Shown here: in pieces, positions 16,893 to 25,628 of the stretch | Numbering within the stretch: position 1 is the first letter of the stretch | How the letters are laid out: each line of letters begins with the position of its first letter | Assembly: GCA_016201205.1 (NCBI GenBank) | Contig: JACQDF010000082.1 | Span: 1-36,587 of the forward strand | Reading direction: 5' to 3' | Origin: Acidobacteriota bacterium | Lineage (GTDB): Bacteria; Acidobacteriota; Terriglobia; Bryobacterales; Bryobacteraceae | Length of the DNA: 36,587 bases | The notes under the pieces: generated by a model | The model's database searches: none | Seen by the model: the letters and a program-made list of their open reading frames with translations, nothing else | Told to the model about the DNA's origin: nothing | Made by a program: the position numbers and the translations under genes

Positions 16893-18839
16893 TTACGCGT
16901 AGCAGCGCACTTCGAAGATGCGCACGGAGTCATCTCCGTTGGTGGCGGTGACGTGGATGCGCAGGCGTGTGGCCTCGATGGGCTCGAAGGTGTGGCGGCG
17001 CAGGCGCTGGTGGTTCCCGCTCACCATGGCGATCTTGCGCGGCTCACTCAGTTTCCCTCCGCTCGCCCAGATGGTGTAGTCGCGAACGGTCTCCGTCTGC
17101 GCTGCTCGCACGATGCCGCGATTGGCGGTGTCGGATGCGGTGAGGGTCAGCTCACGCTGGAAGCCGCTGTCAAAGGTGATCTGCACGTGGCGCAGCGTCC
17201 GCGGCGTGTCCCAGGTCAATTCGATCCAGGCCCCATCGGGGCCCATCGCGGCTTCCCAGTGATGCACCTCTTTGCCCGGGATGTCGCGCACATCACCATC
17301 GTTCAGCAGGGCGGCCCTGGCGACGCCGCGCTCGCCGGAAGCGCGGATCTTCGCCAGCCGGGCGATGTCCTTGGGATCCTCATTGCGCACTCCGCGAATC
17401 GTCTGATCGTCACGCAACAGCGTCTGCTGATAGGAGAACAGGCGTTTTCGATCGCCGCCAAGCTGGCGCGGCAGAATCCCGTTCTCGATGCAAACGGCGG
17501 CGGCTGTCCCGGCCGCCTGCCCCACGACGGCACACGTCCCCATGACGCGCGTCGACGTGAAGGCAACATACGAGGCGCTGATGTTGCGGCCCGCCATCAT
17601 CAGGTTCGGCACATTCCGGCTGTAGAGGCAGCGCAGCGGGATGTTGTAGACCTCGGGCGTGCGGATCTGCACGGTGGGAGGCACGTCGGCACGGTCAAAG
17701 CCGCCCGGCGGATGGTCATCCATCGGCCAGCCGCCGATGGCGGCGGCGTCATGGAACTCGCCCTTCAGCAGATCCTGCTGTGTCAGGATGTGATCGCCGG
17801 TGATGCGGCGGCTGCCGCGCTTGCCGGGCATCATGCCGATCCAATCGAGCGCCCAGTTCGCGCTTTCCGGCTGAGCGCCGCTGTTCTTGATGTAATCCCA
17901 GACGCCCATGACGATAGAAAGCAGCTCGAAGCGGATGCGCTCGTTGTCGAAGATAATGTTGCGGTCTCCACCCCATTCGATCCACCAGTAGCCGTATTCC
18001 CAGGAATTGACCTGGCGGAATTTCAGATGCTCCTTTGTGACTTTGCGGGCCCACTTGGGCGGGGTGAAGGGCATCGGACGGCGATGGAGCTTGCTGGTAA
18101 ACAGAATGCTGCTGCCCAGCGTTTCCTGGTCGGCGGTTTCCGGAGCCAGGGATTCGTTAAACTCGCCTCGGGCTTCGCGGCCGGAGCGCATCTCGGCGCC
18201 TGCCTCCAGCGCGAGGCGGCTGTCGCCGGTGCAATCGATAAACAGCTTGGCTTGGATGCGGTAGAGGTGCTCGCTCTTATCGCAGCGGGCGAAAGCCTCC
18301 CGGATGCCGGCGCCGTCCTTGTTCACGGCAAAGAGCGTGGTTTCCAGCAGTAGTGTGATGTTGCGCTCGCTGATCACTTTGTCATACAGCAGCAGGTCCC
18401 ACATCTCGAAGCAACGCTGCGGATTGTTGACGGCGTCATCGAGGCGGAACTCTTCGAGCAGGCCCCCTTCGCGCCAGCCAGGACGGCTCTTGTGGCTGTT
18501 GGCGCCGACGACGTGCATCTTGACTTCGCTCGACGAATTGCCGCCGAGCCGCGACCGGTCCTGAAGGAGGATGACCCGCGCGCCATGGCGGGCGGCGGAG
18601 ATGGCTGCGCAGATCCCAGCCAGGCCGCCGCCGGCGACGAGGACATCGGTCTCCAGATCCACCGTGGCCATGTGCGGCTCCCGGCCGTTGTAGCGCCGCT
18701 GGGCAGGAGCGATGCGCGAGAAGACGCTGTCCAGCTCTTCTCTGGTGGGAGTCGTGGGGGCGGGCGGCAGATGCTGGGCGTTGACCAGGAGCGTGTAACC
18801 GCCTACGCCGAATCCAGTGAGAAAATGACGCCGGCGCAT
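16893..18839 (-). CDS. FAD-dependent oxidoreductase with discoidin-like C-terminal domain
   Basis: A 648-residue exported flavoprotein. The start MRRRHFLTGFGVGGYTLLV is a Tat-like signal. A Rossmann FAD-binding motif follows (DVLVAGGGLAGICAAISAAR, then LLQDRSRLGGNSSSEVKMHVVG), with FIDCTGDSRLALEAGAEMR and VMGTCAVVGQAAGTAAAVC further on, the layout of the FAD_oxidored family (PF12831). The last 130 or so residues (WIELTWDTPRTLRHVQITFD to RLRIHVTATN) look like an F5/8-type carbohydrate-binding fold. A role in oxidising a polysaccharide or other bulky substrate in the periplasm is plausible, but the substrate is unknown. The frame extends upstream to 19118; ATG 18839 is chosen because the signal begins there and the extra 93 residues are of shadow-frame character. 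Confidence 0.85.
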   Translation of the reverse strand: MRRRHFLTGFGVGGYTLLVNAQHLPPAPTTPTREELDSVFSRIAPAQRRYNGREPHMATVDLETDVLVAGGGLAGICAAISAARHGARVILLQDRSRLGGNSSSEVKMHVVGANSHKSRPGWREGGLLEEFRLDDAVNNPQRCFEMWDLLLYDKVISERNITLLLETTLFAVNKDGAGIREAFARCDKSEHLYRIQAKLFIDCTGDSRLALEAGAEMRSGREARGEFNESLAPETADQETLGSSILFTSKLHRRPMPFTPPKWARKVTKEHLKFRQVNSWEYGYWWIEWGGDRNIIFDNERIRFELLSIVMGVWDYIKNSGAQPESANWALDWIGMMPGKRGSRRITGDHILTQQDLLKGEFHDAAAIGGWPMDDHPPGGFDRADVPPTVQIRTPEVYNIPLRCLYSRNVPNLMMAGRNISASYVAFTSTRVMGTCAVVGQAAGTAAAVCIENGILPRQLGGDRKRLFSYQQTLLRDDQTIRGVRNEDPKDIARLAKIRASGERGVARAALLNDGDVRDIPGKEVHHWEAAMGPDGAWIELTWDTPRTLRHVQITFDSGFQRELTLTASDTANRGIVRAAQTETVRDYTIWASGGKLSEPRKIAMVSGNHQRLRRHTFEPIEATRLRIHVTATNGDDSVRIFEVRCYA

Positions 18840-18909
18840 GAAAGAGCCTCTGCCAACATCGTACACCTGGGACGCCCATGCTAACCTAGCGAATGGAGTG
18901 ACATCCGGC

Positions 18910-20424
18910 GTGCTGGCGCATTTGCTGGAGCGAATCCGGCGGCGCACGATTGTACAATCCGTTCTCGAACAGGGCGCTGTCGCGCTGGTGGCGGCGCTGG
19001 GAGGGCTGATTGCGCTTCTGGTGACGGGCACGCAGATTCTCGATTGGTACTGGCCGTTGCTGCTGATGGCGGGCGCGTTTGGAGTGGGTTTGTGGCGGAT
19101 GCGCGGGCGGGTGCCCACGACTTATGAAGCAGCGCGGCAGGCGGATTCGAGGCTGGGCCTGGCGGACCTGCTGTCGACAGCGTTTTACTTTTCCCAGAAG
19201 GGACGCCAGGAGCGAGCCTCCGCCGAATTGGTGCTCGCGCAACGCAGATGCGCCGAGCAAACTGCCGCCACCGCCGATGCAGCCTCGGCCGCTCCGATGC
19301 GGATGCCACGGCGGGCCTGGGTGAGCATGACGCTGCTCGGCCTGGCCGGTGCACTCCTGCTGGTGCGCTATGGAGTCCGCGGCAATCTCGACTTGCGGCA
19401 GCCGCTGGTCCACATCCCGTTCGAATCGTTTGCGGCGGGCGCCGATCTGTTCGCCAAGAACCAGCGACTACCGAAGCAAAAACTGCCGGAGGGGATGCAA
19501 GGGCTCACCCTGCCGGATGACGAGCGCGGCGAGCGGGCCGGCGACCGAAGACCGACGCCGGACGAGATGTCCGAGTCAGAGACGATCGAGACCGATCAGG
19601 CAGCCGGCAGAGACGCCCAGGCCAGGCAAAGCAGCGAATCCGAAAAGGCAGGGCGGGAATCGGGCGAGGCGGGCGAGAAGGGCGAGGGCGGCGCAGCCTC
19701 CGACGACCGCAGCCAGCAGGAAAGCGGCTCGAAGACGCCTGGACAGCAGAACGCGAAGTCGCCATCGCAGAGCAACCAGCAGTCGTCACCGCAATCGAGC
19801 GAGAACTCATCGCTCATGGACAAGATGCGCGACGCAATGGCGAACATGCTGGCGCGGCTGAAGATGACGCCTCGTCCAGGCGACTCGAGGCAGAGCATGT
19901 CAGCGCAGCAGGGGGCGGCGCAATCCGCTTCGGCACAGAAGCAGATGGGCCAGAAGGGCGCTCCCGCGCCGGGCAAGCCGCAGGCCGAAGGCCAGTCGGA
20001 ATCCGATCAGGAAGGCGAGCAGCAGGGCGAGGGCGCCTCCAAGAACATGAATGCGCAGGGCAAGATGTCGGACAGCGGGGCCGACAAGCAGCAGGCGCAG
20101 GAGGGCAAAACCGGCGCCGGCAAGCAGGAAGGCGATAAAGACATCAAGCAGGCTGAGCAGCAGGCCGCCATGGGCAAGATCAGCGAGATTCTGGGCAAGC
20201 GGGCGCAGAACCTTACCGGCGAGATCATGGTCGAGGTCAGCTCGGGCAAACAGCATCTGAAGACGCAGTACGTGCAGAAGACAGCGACCCATAGCGACAC
20301 GGGCGGCGAGATCAGCCGTGACGAAGTGCCGGCCGCCTACCAGCAGTTTGTGCAGCAGTATTTCGAGGAAATTCACAAGCCGGCATCAGCGAAGGCGAAG
20401 CCGGCGGCGGAAGGCAAGAAATAG
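18910..20424 (+). CDS. Membrane protein with long Gln/Ser/Glu-rich low-complexity region
   Basis: About 504 residues from GTG 18910; the frame is open back to 18838, GTG 18898 is another option, and a GGAG at 18895-18898 favours the later start. Two hydrophobic segments near the N-terminus (VALVAALGGLIALLV, YWPLLLMAGAFGVGL) and a third near residue 140-155 (LLGLAGALLLVRYG) anchor it. From about residue 200 to 430 it is highly polar and repetitive (SQSNQQSSPQSSENSS, QGEGASKNMNAQGK), probably disordered. A compact conserved-looking tail follows (GKISEILGKRAQNLTGEIMV, DEVPAAYQQFVQQYFEEIH). I do not recognise a family with confidence; the tail resembles proteins found near MoxR/BatA-type genes, but none are here. 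It converges with the He_PIG gene, 7 bp apart. Confidence 0.7.
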   Translation: MLAHLLERIRRRTIVQSVLEQGAVALVAALGGLIALLVTGTQILDWYWPLLLMAGAFGVGLWRMRGRVPTTYEAARQADSRLGLADLLSTAFYFSQKGRQERASAELVLAQRRCAEQTAATADAASAAPMRMPRRAWVSMTLLGLAGALLLVRYGVRGNLDLRQPLVHIPFESFAAGADLFAKNQRLPKQKLPEGMQGLTLPDDERGERAGDRRPTPDEMSESETIETDQAAGRDAQARQSSESEKAGRESGEAGEKGEGGAASDDRSQQESGSKTPGQQNAKSPSQSNQQSSPQSSENSSLMDKMRDAMANMLARLKMTPRPGDSRQSMSAQQGAAQSASAQKQMGQKGAPAPGKPQAEGQSESDQEGEQQGEGASKNMNAQGKMSDSGADKQQAQEGKTGAGKQEGDKDIKQAEQQAAMGKISEILGKRAQNLTGEIMVEVSSGKQHLKTQYVQKTATHSDTGGEISRDEVPAAYQQFVQQYFEEIHKPASAKAKPAAEGKK

Positions 20425-20431
20425 GGCTGCC

Positions 20432-22747
20432 TCAGAAATTCGCGCTTCGCGACTGCGAGCGGCCGACTGCATTCACCAGCGTCAGCGTGACACTCGTGAT
20501 CAGGTTGGGATCGCCGGTCACCGTGAACGGAATCGTCAGCCGGAAGAGGCTGCCGAACTGGAACGAGTTGCGGTCTCCATAATACACGGTGAACGGCTGA
20601 CCAACCTGGACAGTGGCGGAAGCGCCCTGGACATTCGAGCCAGGGGCGGTCTGGAACTGGACATCCGCGGCGGTCACTTCGCGGCTGGTGGCGTACCCCA
20701 AAGCCTCGATGGTGAGCGTGTTGCCGGTGCGCCGCGCAGTCAGGCTGTCGATGACAGGCGCCATGCGATTGATGCGAATGCTCTGCGTGGGCGCGGTAGA
20801 AGGAGTAACATCCACGCCGCCCGCGGTGATGCGCGTGGTGATGGTAATGACGCCGGCAACGGTTCCTGTTTGCAGGCTCACGGCGCCGCCGGGGAACACA
20901 GCCTGGGTTTGGCCTTGCCGAATGGTGAAGCTGGCGGTGCGTCCGGTCGAGAACTGGATCGCCGGATCGTCCACGCCGACATCCGAGACGAAGGTGAGCG
21001 TCAAAGTTCCGCTCAGATCGGTGGGCGCGGCGGCGCTTGCCGTCACCGTGACCGCAGGCTGTTGGGCCGGCTGCGCAGTGTTCGGAGCAATCGAGATGCT
21101 GGGCACCTGCAAGCCGGCGATGCTGATCGCAAGCTGGCGGCTGGCGGTCGAGCCCTGGCCGTCCCGAACCATCGCGGTGAAGGTGGAATTCCCGGCTGTG
21201 GAGGGAATACCACTGATGACGCCGGTGTTTGCCGTCAATGTCAATCCCGCGGGTATCTGGCCTTGCGATATGGACCATGTTCTGCCGGCGGCGCCTCCGG
21301 TGGCGGCCAGCGTCTGCGAGTACCCGATGCCGACAGTGCCGGCCGGAAGAGATGCCGTGCTGATCGCAAGCCCAGCCAGGATTTCGATGGTGTAGGAGCG
21401 GGTGGCCCTGCGTCCGGCACGATCGCTTACTTGCACGGTGAAGTTGAACGTGGCCGCGCGGGTTGGCGAGCCACTGATGGCCCCGGTGGCGCTACCCAGG
21501 CTCAGCCCGTCCGGCAGGCTCCCCGTGAGGATGGACCATGCATACGGGGTCTCCCCGCCCGTGGCGGCCACCGTGCCCGAGTAAGCGGCGCCGACCGTGC
21601 CGCCGGGCAGCGAAGCGGTGGTGATCTCGAGCCGCGCCAGGATGTTGACAACGTAGCTTTGCTGCGCCCGTTGACTCAGCCGGTCGACCACCTGGATGGT
21701 AAAGGCGAACCGGGCCGCTTGCGTTGGAGTGCCAGTGATCGCGCCGCTCGACGGGTCGAGGGAAAGTCCAGCCGGCAACTGGCCCTGCGTCACGGACCAC
21801 GTATAGGGCGAAGAGCCGCCCGCCGTCTGCACTGTCTGCGAATAAGCGACGCCGACTTCGCCGTCCGGAAGCGACGCCGTCGTGATGCTGAGACCGCCGC
21901 GGATCGTGATGGTGAAGCTCTTGGTAACGCGCTGCGGCGGCTGTGAGCTGTCGAGAGCGAAGATCGTAAACACGAAATCGCCCGCCTGCGTGGGGACTCC
22001 GGTGATGCCGCCAATGGTCGGATTCAGTAGGAGGCCGGCAGGCAGCGTGCCCGATTCCAGACCCCAGGTGACAGTGCCGCGGCCGCCCGTGCTGGTGAGA
22101 GTCACATTGTAATTCTGGTTGACGGTGCCGGCCGGCAGCGCCTGAGTCGTGATCTGGAACGGGGCGCTGACCACGAGGCGGAATCTCTTGGAGGCCAAGT
22201 CGCCGGTGGTGTCGGATACCTGAACGTCGAAGTCGAAGGTCCCGGCTTGTGTGGGCGTGCCAGTCAGACGACCGAACTCGTCCAAGCTCAGCCCCGGCGG
22301 CAGCGGGGTGAGAGCAAACCAGCGGAAAGGTGTAACGCCGCCCGATGCGGCGAAGGATAGTGAATAGGCAACACCCACCGTAGCCGGAGGCAGAGGCGAT
22401 TCGGTAAGGATTTGCAGGTTGCTGGAAACCACCAGGACATAGCTGCGCGTTGCCGTTTGCCGGAGATAATCCGTCACCTGCACAGTGACGGTGAACGAGC
22501 CGATGACCAGAGGCGTTCCGGAAATGATCCCCGTGCTGCTGTTGATCGCCAGGCCGGAAGGAAGCCCGCTCGCCGACCAGAAATACGGCAGCGTTCCGCC
22601 GCTGGCCTGGATCTGCGTCGAGTAGAATACGTCACGGGTGGCGTTGGGGAGCGAAGTCGTGGTGATCGCCAGTGGCCCAGCCTGGGCCCACAGGCTGCCC
22701 GCGGCGAACGCGACAAGCAGAACAGAACGCAACAGTTTCCCACGCAT
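20432..22747 (-). CDS. Secreted protein with six putative Ig (He_PIG) repeats
   Basis: About 771 residues. The frame can start at TTG 22759, but ATG 22747 has GGAGG 12 bp upstream and starts the signal peptide (MRGKLLRSVLLVAFAAGSLWA). Six tandem repeats of about 87 residues follow, each of the form ITTASLP-GTVGVAYSQT, then a GG-PY-WS turn, a LPAGLSL strand, and G-I-GTPTQAG; repeats 4 to 6 are the most alike. After them are about 240 residues of a different beta-rich, Thr/Val-rich domain ending ITSVTLTLVNAVGRSQSRSANF. He_PIG repeats are found in bacterial surface and carbohydrate-related proteins. It is the last gene of a three-gene operon of exported proteins, and an adhesive or structural role outside the cell is likely but not shown. 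Confidence 0.85.
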   Translation of the reverse strand: MRGKLLRSVLLVAFAAGSLWAQAGPLAITTTSLPNATRDVFYSTQIQASGGTLPYFWSASGLPSGLAINSSTGIISGTPLVIGSFTVTVQVTDYLRQTATRSYVLVVSSNLQILTESPLPPATVGVAYSLSFAASGGVTPFRWFALTPLPPGLSLDEFGRLTGTPTQAGTFDFDVQVSDTTGDLASKRFRLVVSAPFQITTQALPAGTVNQNYNVTLTSTGGRGTVTWGLESGTLPAGLLLNPTIGGITGVPTQAGDFVFTIFALDSSQPPQRVTKSFTITIRGGLSITTASLPDGEVGVAYSQTVQTAGGSSPYTWSVTQGQLPAGLSLDPSSGAITGTPTQAARFAFTIQVVDRLSQRAQQSYVVNILARLEITTASLPGGTVGAAYSGTVAATGGETPYAWSILTGSLPDGLSLGSATGAISGSPTRAATFNFTVQVSDRAGRRATRSYTIEILAGLAISTASLPAGTVGIGYSQTLAATGGAAGRTWSISQGQIPAGLTLTANTGVISGIPSTAGNSTFTAMVRDGQGSTASRQLAISIAGLQVPSISIAPNTAQPAQQPAVTVTASAAAPTDLSGTLTLTFVSDVGVDDPAIQFSTGRTASFTIRQGQTQAVFPGGAVSLQTGTVAGVITITTRITAGGVDVTPSTAPTQSIRINRMAPVIDSLTARRTGNTLTIEALGYATSREVTAADVQFQTAPGSNVQGASATVQVGQPFTVYYGDRNSFQFGSLFRLTIPFTVTGDPNLITSVTLTLVNAVGRSQSRSANF
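20960..22680 (-). repeat. Six tandem coding repeats of about 260 bp (He_PIG units)
   Basis: The Ig-like units are diverged at DNA level but aligned in frame; they are protein-domain repeats, not CRISPR or satellite DNA. The boundaries given are approximate. Confidence 0.6.
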
Positions 22748-22775
22748 AGGAAAATCCAACCTCCGAGACTCGTCC

Positions 22776-23705
22776 TTATTCCTGGCTCTTGGTTTCCGCC
22801 GGCACGAACACCATGCGCGGCGCGGCGTGGCTCAAATCGAGCAGCCACAGCGGCTGATCGGAAAGCTCGTTGACGCGAAAGACAGCGCTGCCCATGCGGT
22901 CGAGCAACTTGGGCTCGCAGGCGCACGCGATCCCGGTGGTGACGCCGTCTTCCAGACGAATGGTCACCAGGGAGGCGACGCCGGCTTCGACCACGAGGGC
23001 AAAACGGCGGTCAGCGGTGGCGGCGACGGCTTGTGCGGGGGCGGCATAGAGCAGGCGCGCTTCGGCGTTGCCCATGACATCGCTTACCAGCCAGACGCCA
23101 TTCTCAGCGGCCAGCAATGCATCGGCACTGCGATCCAGGAAGGCCAGGCTGCGAACCGCACCTTCATGGTTCAGCTTCCAGCGGTTGCCCTCGAGGTCGA
23201 AAGCGAGAACAAAACCCTGCTCAGCGTACGCCGCCAGCACGCCGGAAGCATCGTCGCGAACGGCCCAGGCGGCGGGCATCCCCTCAGCGTCCAGATGCAG
23301 GATCTGGCGCACTACGGGGTGCTCCGGCAGGCCGGATACAAGGACCGCCTGCCGGCTTTCGGTGTACTCAAAAACGGCGGCGCTGCCATTTGGGCTCATC
23401 ATGATCCTGCCTGCGCCCGGGGGAACGTCCAGTTGCTTCAGAACAGCAGTGGCGGCAAGATCCACAGCGAACGCACGGCGCTGGTCGCGGTCAACGAGAA
23501 TCGCGGAATTGCGAGCGATGGCGGAAGCCGCCACAGCCATACCAACGTCCACCGATGGACCGAGCAGCGACGACCCTGGAATTCCCTGAACTGGCCGCAC
23601 CGCCTCCCGTGACGCGTCCCAAACCCAGCCGAGAACCGGCCCCTGCACCGAGCTTTGTCCGTACAGCGCGGCTGATGCCAGCAGAATCAACCAAGGGTGT
23701 TTCAT
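22776..23705 (-). CDS. Secreted beta-propeller-like hypothetical protein
   Basis: A 309-residue protein with a signal peptide (MKHPWLILLASAALYGQ). The body alternates short beta strands in a propeller-like rhythm (GRIMMSPNGSAAVFEY, AVRSLAFLDRSADALLAA, GVWLVSDV, QAVAATADRRFALVV), with no catalytic motif I can name. A good AAAGGAAG precedes the ATG. It sits between the Ig-like anchored protein (14 bp upstream) and the He_PIG protein (28 bp downstream), so the three are probably one transcription unit and may form one extracytoplasmic assembly. The assignment as a propeller is by pattern only. Confidence 0.75.
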   Translation of the reverse strand: MKHPWLILLASAALYGQSSVQGPVLGWVWDASREAVRPVQGIPGSSLLGPSVDVGMAVAASAIARNSAILVDRDQRRAFAVDLAATAVLKQLDVPPGAGRIMMSPNGSAAVFEYTESRQAVLVSGLPEHPVVRQILHLDAEGMPAAWAVRDDASGVLAAYAEQGFVLAFDLEGNRWKLNHEGAVRSLAFLDRSADALLAAENGVWLVSDVMGNAEARLLYAAPAQAVAATADRRFALVVEAGVASLVTIRLEDGVTTGIACACEPKLLDRMGSAVFRVNELSDQPLWLLDLSHAAPRMVFVPAETKSQE

Positions 23706-23719
23706 GGTGGCTTCCTTTC

Positions 23720-24346
23720 TTACCGCGGCGGCCCGACGCTGGGGGATCCCGGGGTAATGACCGTCGGAGCCGGAGGCGGCGGGCCGGTCGGGGTTGTGGG
23801 GCTTGTGGGGGTTTTGCCGCCTCGAGTCGCCGCCACGACGCCTCCGGCTGCTGCACCGCCGATAACCGCCAGAATGGCGATCAGCTTGCCGCTCCCGCCG
23901 GCTGCCGCGCCGCCGGCCGCAGCCGCGCCAAGGACGTTGCTTTGGTTAATCACGGCCGACGACGTGACCCCACGCGTCGAGGCGGTCACGCGGATTTGCA
24001 TCTTGCCGGCGACGTTGTTGGGCTGGAAACCGCGCATGGCTGCCCGGCCGGTATCATCGGTCACCACGGTCAGCATCCGCGAGCCATCGGTGAAGACGCC
24101 GCTGGCACCCTGGTTCGGGAGCAGGAACACGACCGATGCGCCGGCGACCGGCTTGCGGTTTTCATCCTCCACCTGCACGATCGGCTCGCGAGCGACGCGC
24201 TGCCGGATGTTGTTGATGGCGCCTTCGCCTTCAATAATCGTGATATTCAGCTTTTGTGGAGCGGCTTGCTCCTGCGCCCAGGCATAGGGCGCCTGGAGGC
24301 CGAGGAGAATAGCGAGCAGAAAAGACCAAAAGGAGCGCACAGACAC
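23720..24346 (-). CDS. Exported Ig-like protein with Gly/Ala-rich helix and Pro-rich tail
   Basis: A 208-residue protein starting at GTG 24346, with GGAGGG about 9 bp upstream. The signal peptide (LLAILLGLQAPYAWA) is followed by an Ig-like/carboxypeptidase-regulatory-like domain (REPIVQVEDENRKPVAGASV, VVTDDTGRAAMRGFQPN, KMQIRVTASTRG). Then comes a Gly/Ala hydrophobic stretch (LIAILAVIGGAAAGGVVAA) that may be a membrane helix, and a Pro/Thr-rich tail. The first gene of the three-gene operon. The mix of signal, beta domain, glycine-zipper helix and proline tail suggests an envelope-anchored protein, but its function is unknown. Confidence 0.75.
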   Translation of the reverse strand: MSVRSFWSFLLAILLGLQAPYAWAQEQAAPQKLNITIIEGEGAINNIRQRVAREPIVQVEDENRKPVAGASVVFLLPNQGASGVFTDGSRMLTVVTDDTGRAAMRGFQPNNVAGKMQIRVTASTRGVTSSAVINQSNVLGAAAAGGAAAGGSGKLIAILAVIGGAAAGGVVAATRGGKTPTSPTTPTGPPPPAPTVITPGSPSVGPPR

Positions 24347-24376
24347 GAGTCAAGTCCCTCCTTCGAGAGCATCTGT

Positions 24377-24382
24377 ATTATA
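24377..24382 (-). promoter_or_regulatory. Candidate -10 TATAAT for the exported-protein operon
   Basis: A perfect TATAAT on the minus strand, 30 bp before the GTG at 24346. No matching -35 is seen at 16-18 bp, so the call rests on the -10 and position alone. Confidence 0.4.
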
Positions 24383-24414
24383 ACGCGTATTCTTCGGACG
24401 CCGGCACAACTCGG

Positions 24415-24436
24415 AAACTTTCCAGAAACTTTCCAG
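24415..24436. repeat. Tandem direct repeat AAACTTTCCAG x2
   Basis: Two exact, abutting copies of an 11-bp unit (24415-24425 and 24426-24436), one helical turn apart, in the 136-bp gap between divergent operons. The second copy covers the -35 of the rightward promoter. The spacing suits a dimeric or cooperative regulator. Confidence 0.5.
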
Positions 24437-24459
24437 AGGACACCGGATTAGGATATACT
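24430..24459 (+). promoter_or_regulatory. Candidate sigma-70-like promoter for the TPR-ackA operon
   Basis: A TTTCCA -35-like box (24430-24435) and TATACT -10 (24454-24459), separated by 18 bp. The first codon lies 24 bp after the -10. Confidence 0.5.
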
Positions 24460-24482
24460 CGCATGCTGATATGGGAGGGGCC

Positions 24483-25628
24483 ATGACTCGGTTCCAAAGA
24501 CTTGCGGCATTGATGATCGTCGTCGCCGGGACGCTCAACGCCCAGCGGCACCGGCTCACCATCAACGCGGAAACACCGGAAGGGCAGCAGTTGCAGCAGA
24601 TCGGCCAGGAGAGCGACGAGGGGCGAAAAGCGGCCCTCATGGAAGACTTCGTGCAAAAGTACCCCAAGCACGAAGGGGCCGCCTGGGTCTACGAGCAACT
24701 GCTGGCTGCGCACCTCAAGACAAGCCAGTTTGACAAGGCCATTGCAGCGGGTGAAAAGCTGCTGGCAATTGATCCGGACGATGTGCCGTCCGCTCACAAT
24801 GTCCTGAAGGCGGCCGAGGGCAAAAAAGACGCCGACGTGGTGATGCACTGGGCCGGCATAACCAGCAAGGCGGCACGAAAGGCGGCGGCGGCGAAGAAGT
24901 CGGAAGACGAGGAGGAGGAACGCTGGAAGGCGATGGTCGATTACGCCAGGCAGGTCGACACCTACACGGAGTACTCGCTATATGCTACCGCTCTCCAGCT
25001 TCCGGACCCGGCCAAGAGAATTGCGCTCTATGAGGCGCTGGAAGCGCAGAACATCCAGAGCCAATATCTGCCGCAACTGGTGGGGACCTATTTTCTCGCT
25101 TTGCGGCAGAGCGGAGCAAACGACAAGGCGTTCGCGGTCGCCGAGAAGGTGCTGGAAAAGGATCAGAGCAACGAGGACATGCTGCTGGTGGTGGTGGACA
25201 ACTACTTCAACCAGAAGGCCAATCCGGACAAGGTGATCACCTATTCGGGCAAGCTCGTGGAAGTGATGGGGCAGAGAAAGCAGCCGGAGGGGGTGAGCGC
25301 GGCCGATTGGGACAAGCGGAAGAACCTGCTCACGGGCCTTGGATACTGGTATGCAGGCGTCACCCACGGCAATCAGAGCAACTTCAAGGAATGCGATGAA
25401 GTCTTGCGGCAGGCTCTGCCGCTGGTCAAAGAGAATGATGCGCTGACGGCACAGGCGTTGTTTTACCTCGGACTGGCGAATTACAAGCTGGGCGACGCCG
25501 CCAAGGACAAGAAGCGCATCGCCGAGGCGCTGAAGTTCAGCGTCGATTGTGCAAGGATGAAGAGCCCCTTCTCGGGGCAGGCCACCAAGAACGCCAATGT
25601 AATCCGGCAGCAGTACAAGCTGAAGTGA
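24483..25628 (+). CDS. Secreted TPR-like helical repeat protein
   Basis: A 381-residue protein. ATG 24483 is favoured over 24471 because GGGAGGGG stands just before it. A signal peptide (LAALMIVVAGTLNA) leads into helical repeats resembling tetratricopeptides (AAWVYEQLLAAHLKTSQFDKAIAAG; LVGTYFLALRQSGANDKAF; LFYLGLANYKLGDAAKDKKR). A charged Lys/Glu stretch (AKKSEDEEEERWK) interrupts the middle. It is probably a periplasmic scaffold; no enzyme motif is seen. Its stop overlaps the GTG of the acetate-kinase-like gene (GTGA), so the two are translationally coupled. Confidence 0.8.
   Translation: MTRFQRLAALMIVVAGTLNAQRHRLTINAETPEGQQLQQIGQESDEGRKAALMEDFVQKYPKHEGAAWVYEQLLAAHLKTSQFDKAIAAGEKLLAIDPDDVPSAHNVLKAAEGKKDADVVMHWAGITSKAARKAAAAKKSEDEEEERWKAMVDYARQVDTYTEYSLYATALQLPDPAKRIALYEALEAQNIQSQYLPQLVGTYFLALRQSGANDKAFAVAEKVLEKDQSNEDMLLVVVDNYFNQKANPDKVITYSGKLVEVMGQRKQPEGVSAADWDKRKNLLTGLGYWYAGVTHGNQSNFKECDEVLRQALPLVKENDALTAQALFYLGLANYKLGDAAKDKKRIAEALKFSVDCARMKSPFSGQATKNANVIRQQYKLK

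Noticed and set aside
16953..18353. Plus-strand open frame (466 codons) opposite the FAD oxidoreductase
   Set aside because: Antisense to a gene with a clear Rossmann motif; no recognisable domain.
20318..21946. Plus-strand open frame (542 codons) opposite the He_PIG gene
   Set aside because: It follows the repeat period of the opposite gene and has no motif of its own.
20960..22680. CRISPR-like or satellite repeat array
   Set aside because: The repeats are about 260 bp, in frame and diverged, and encode Ig-like domains; there are no short identical repeats with unique spacers.
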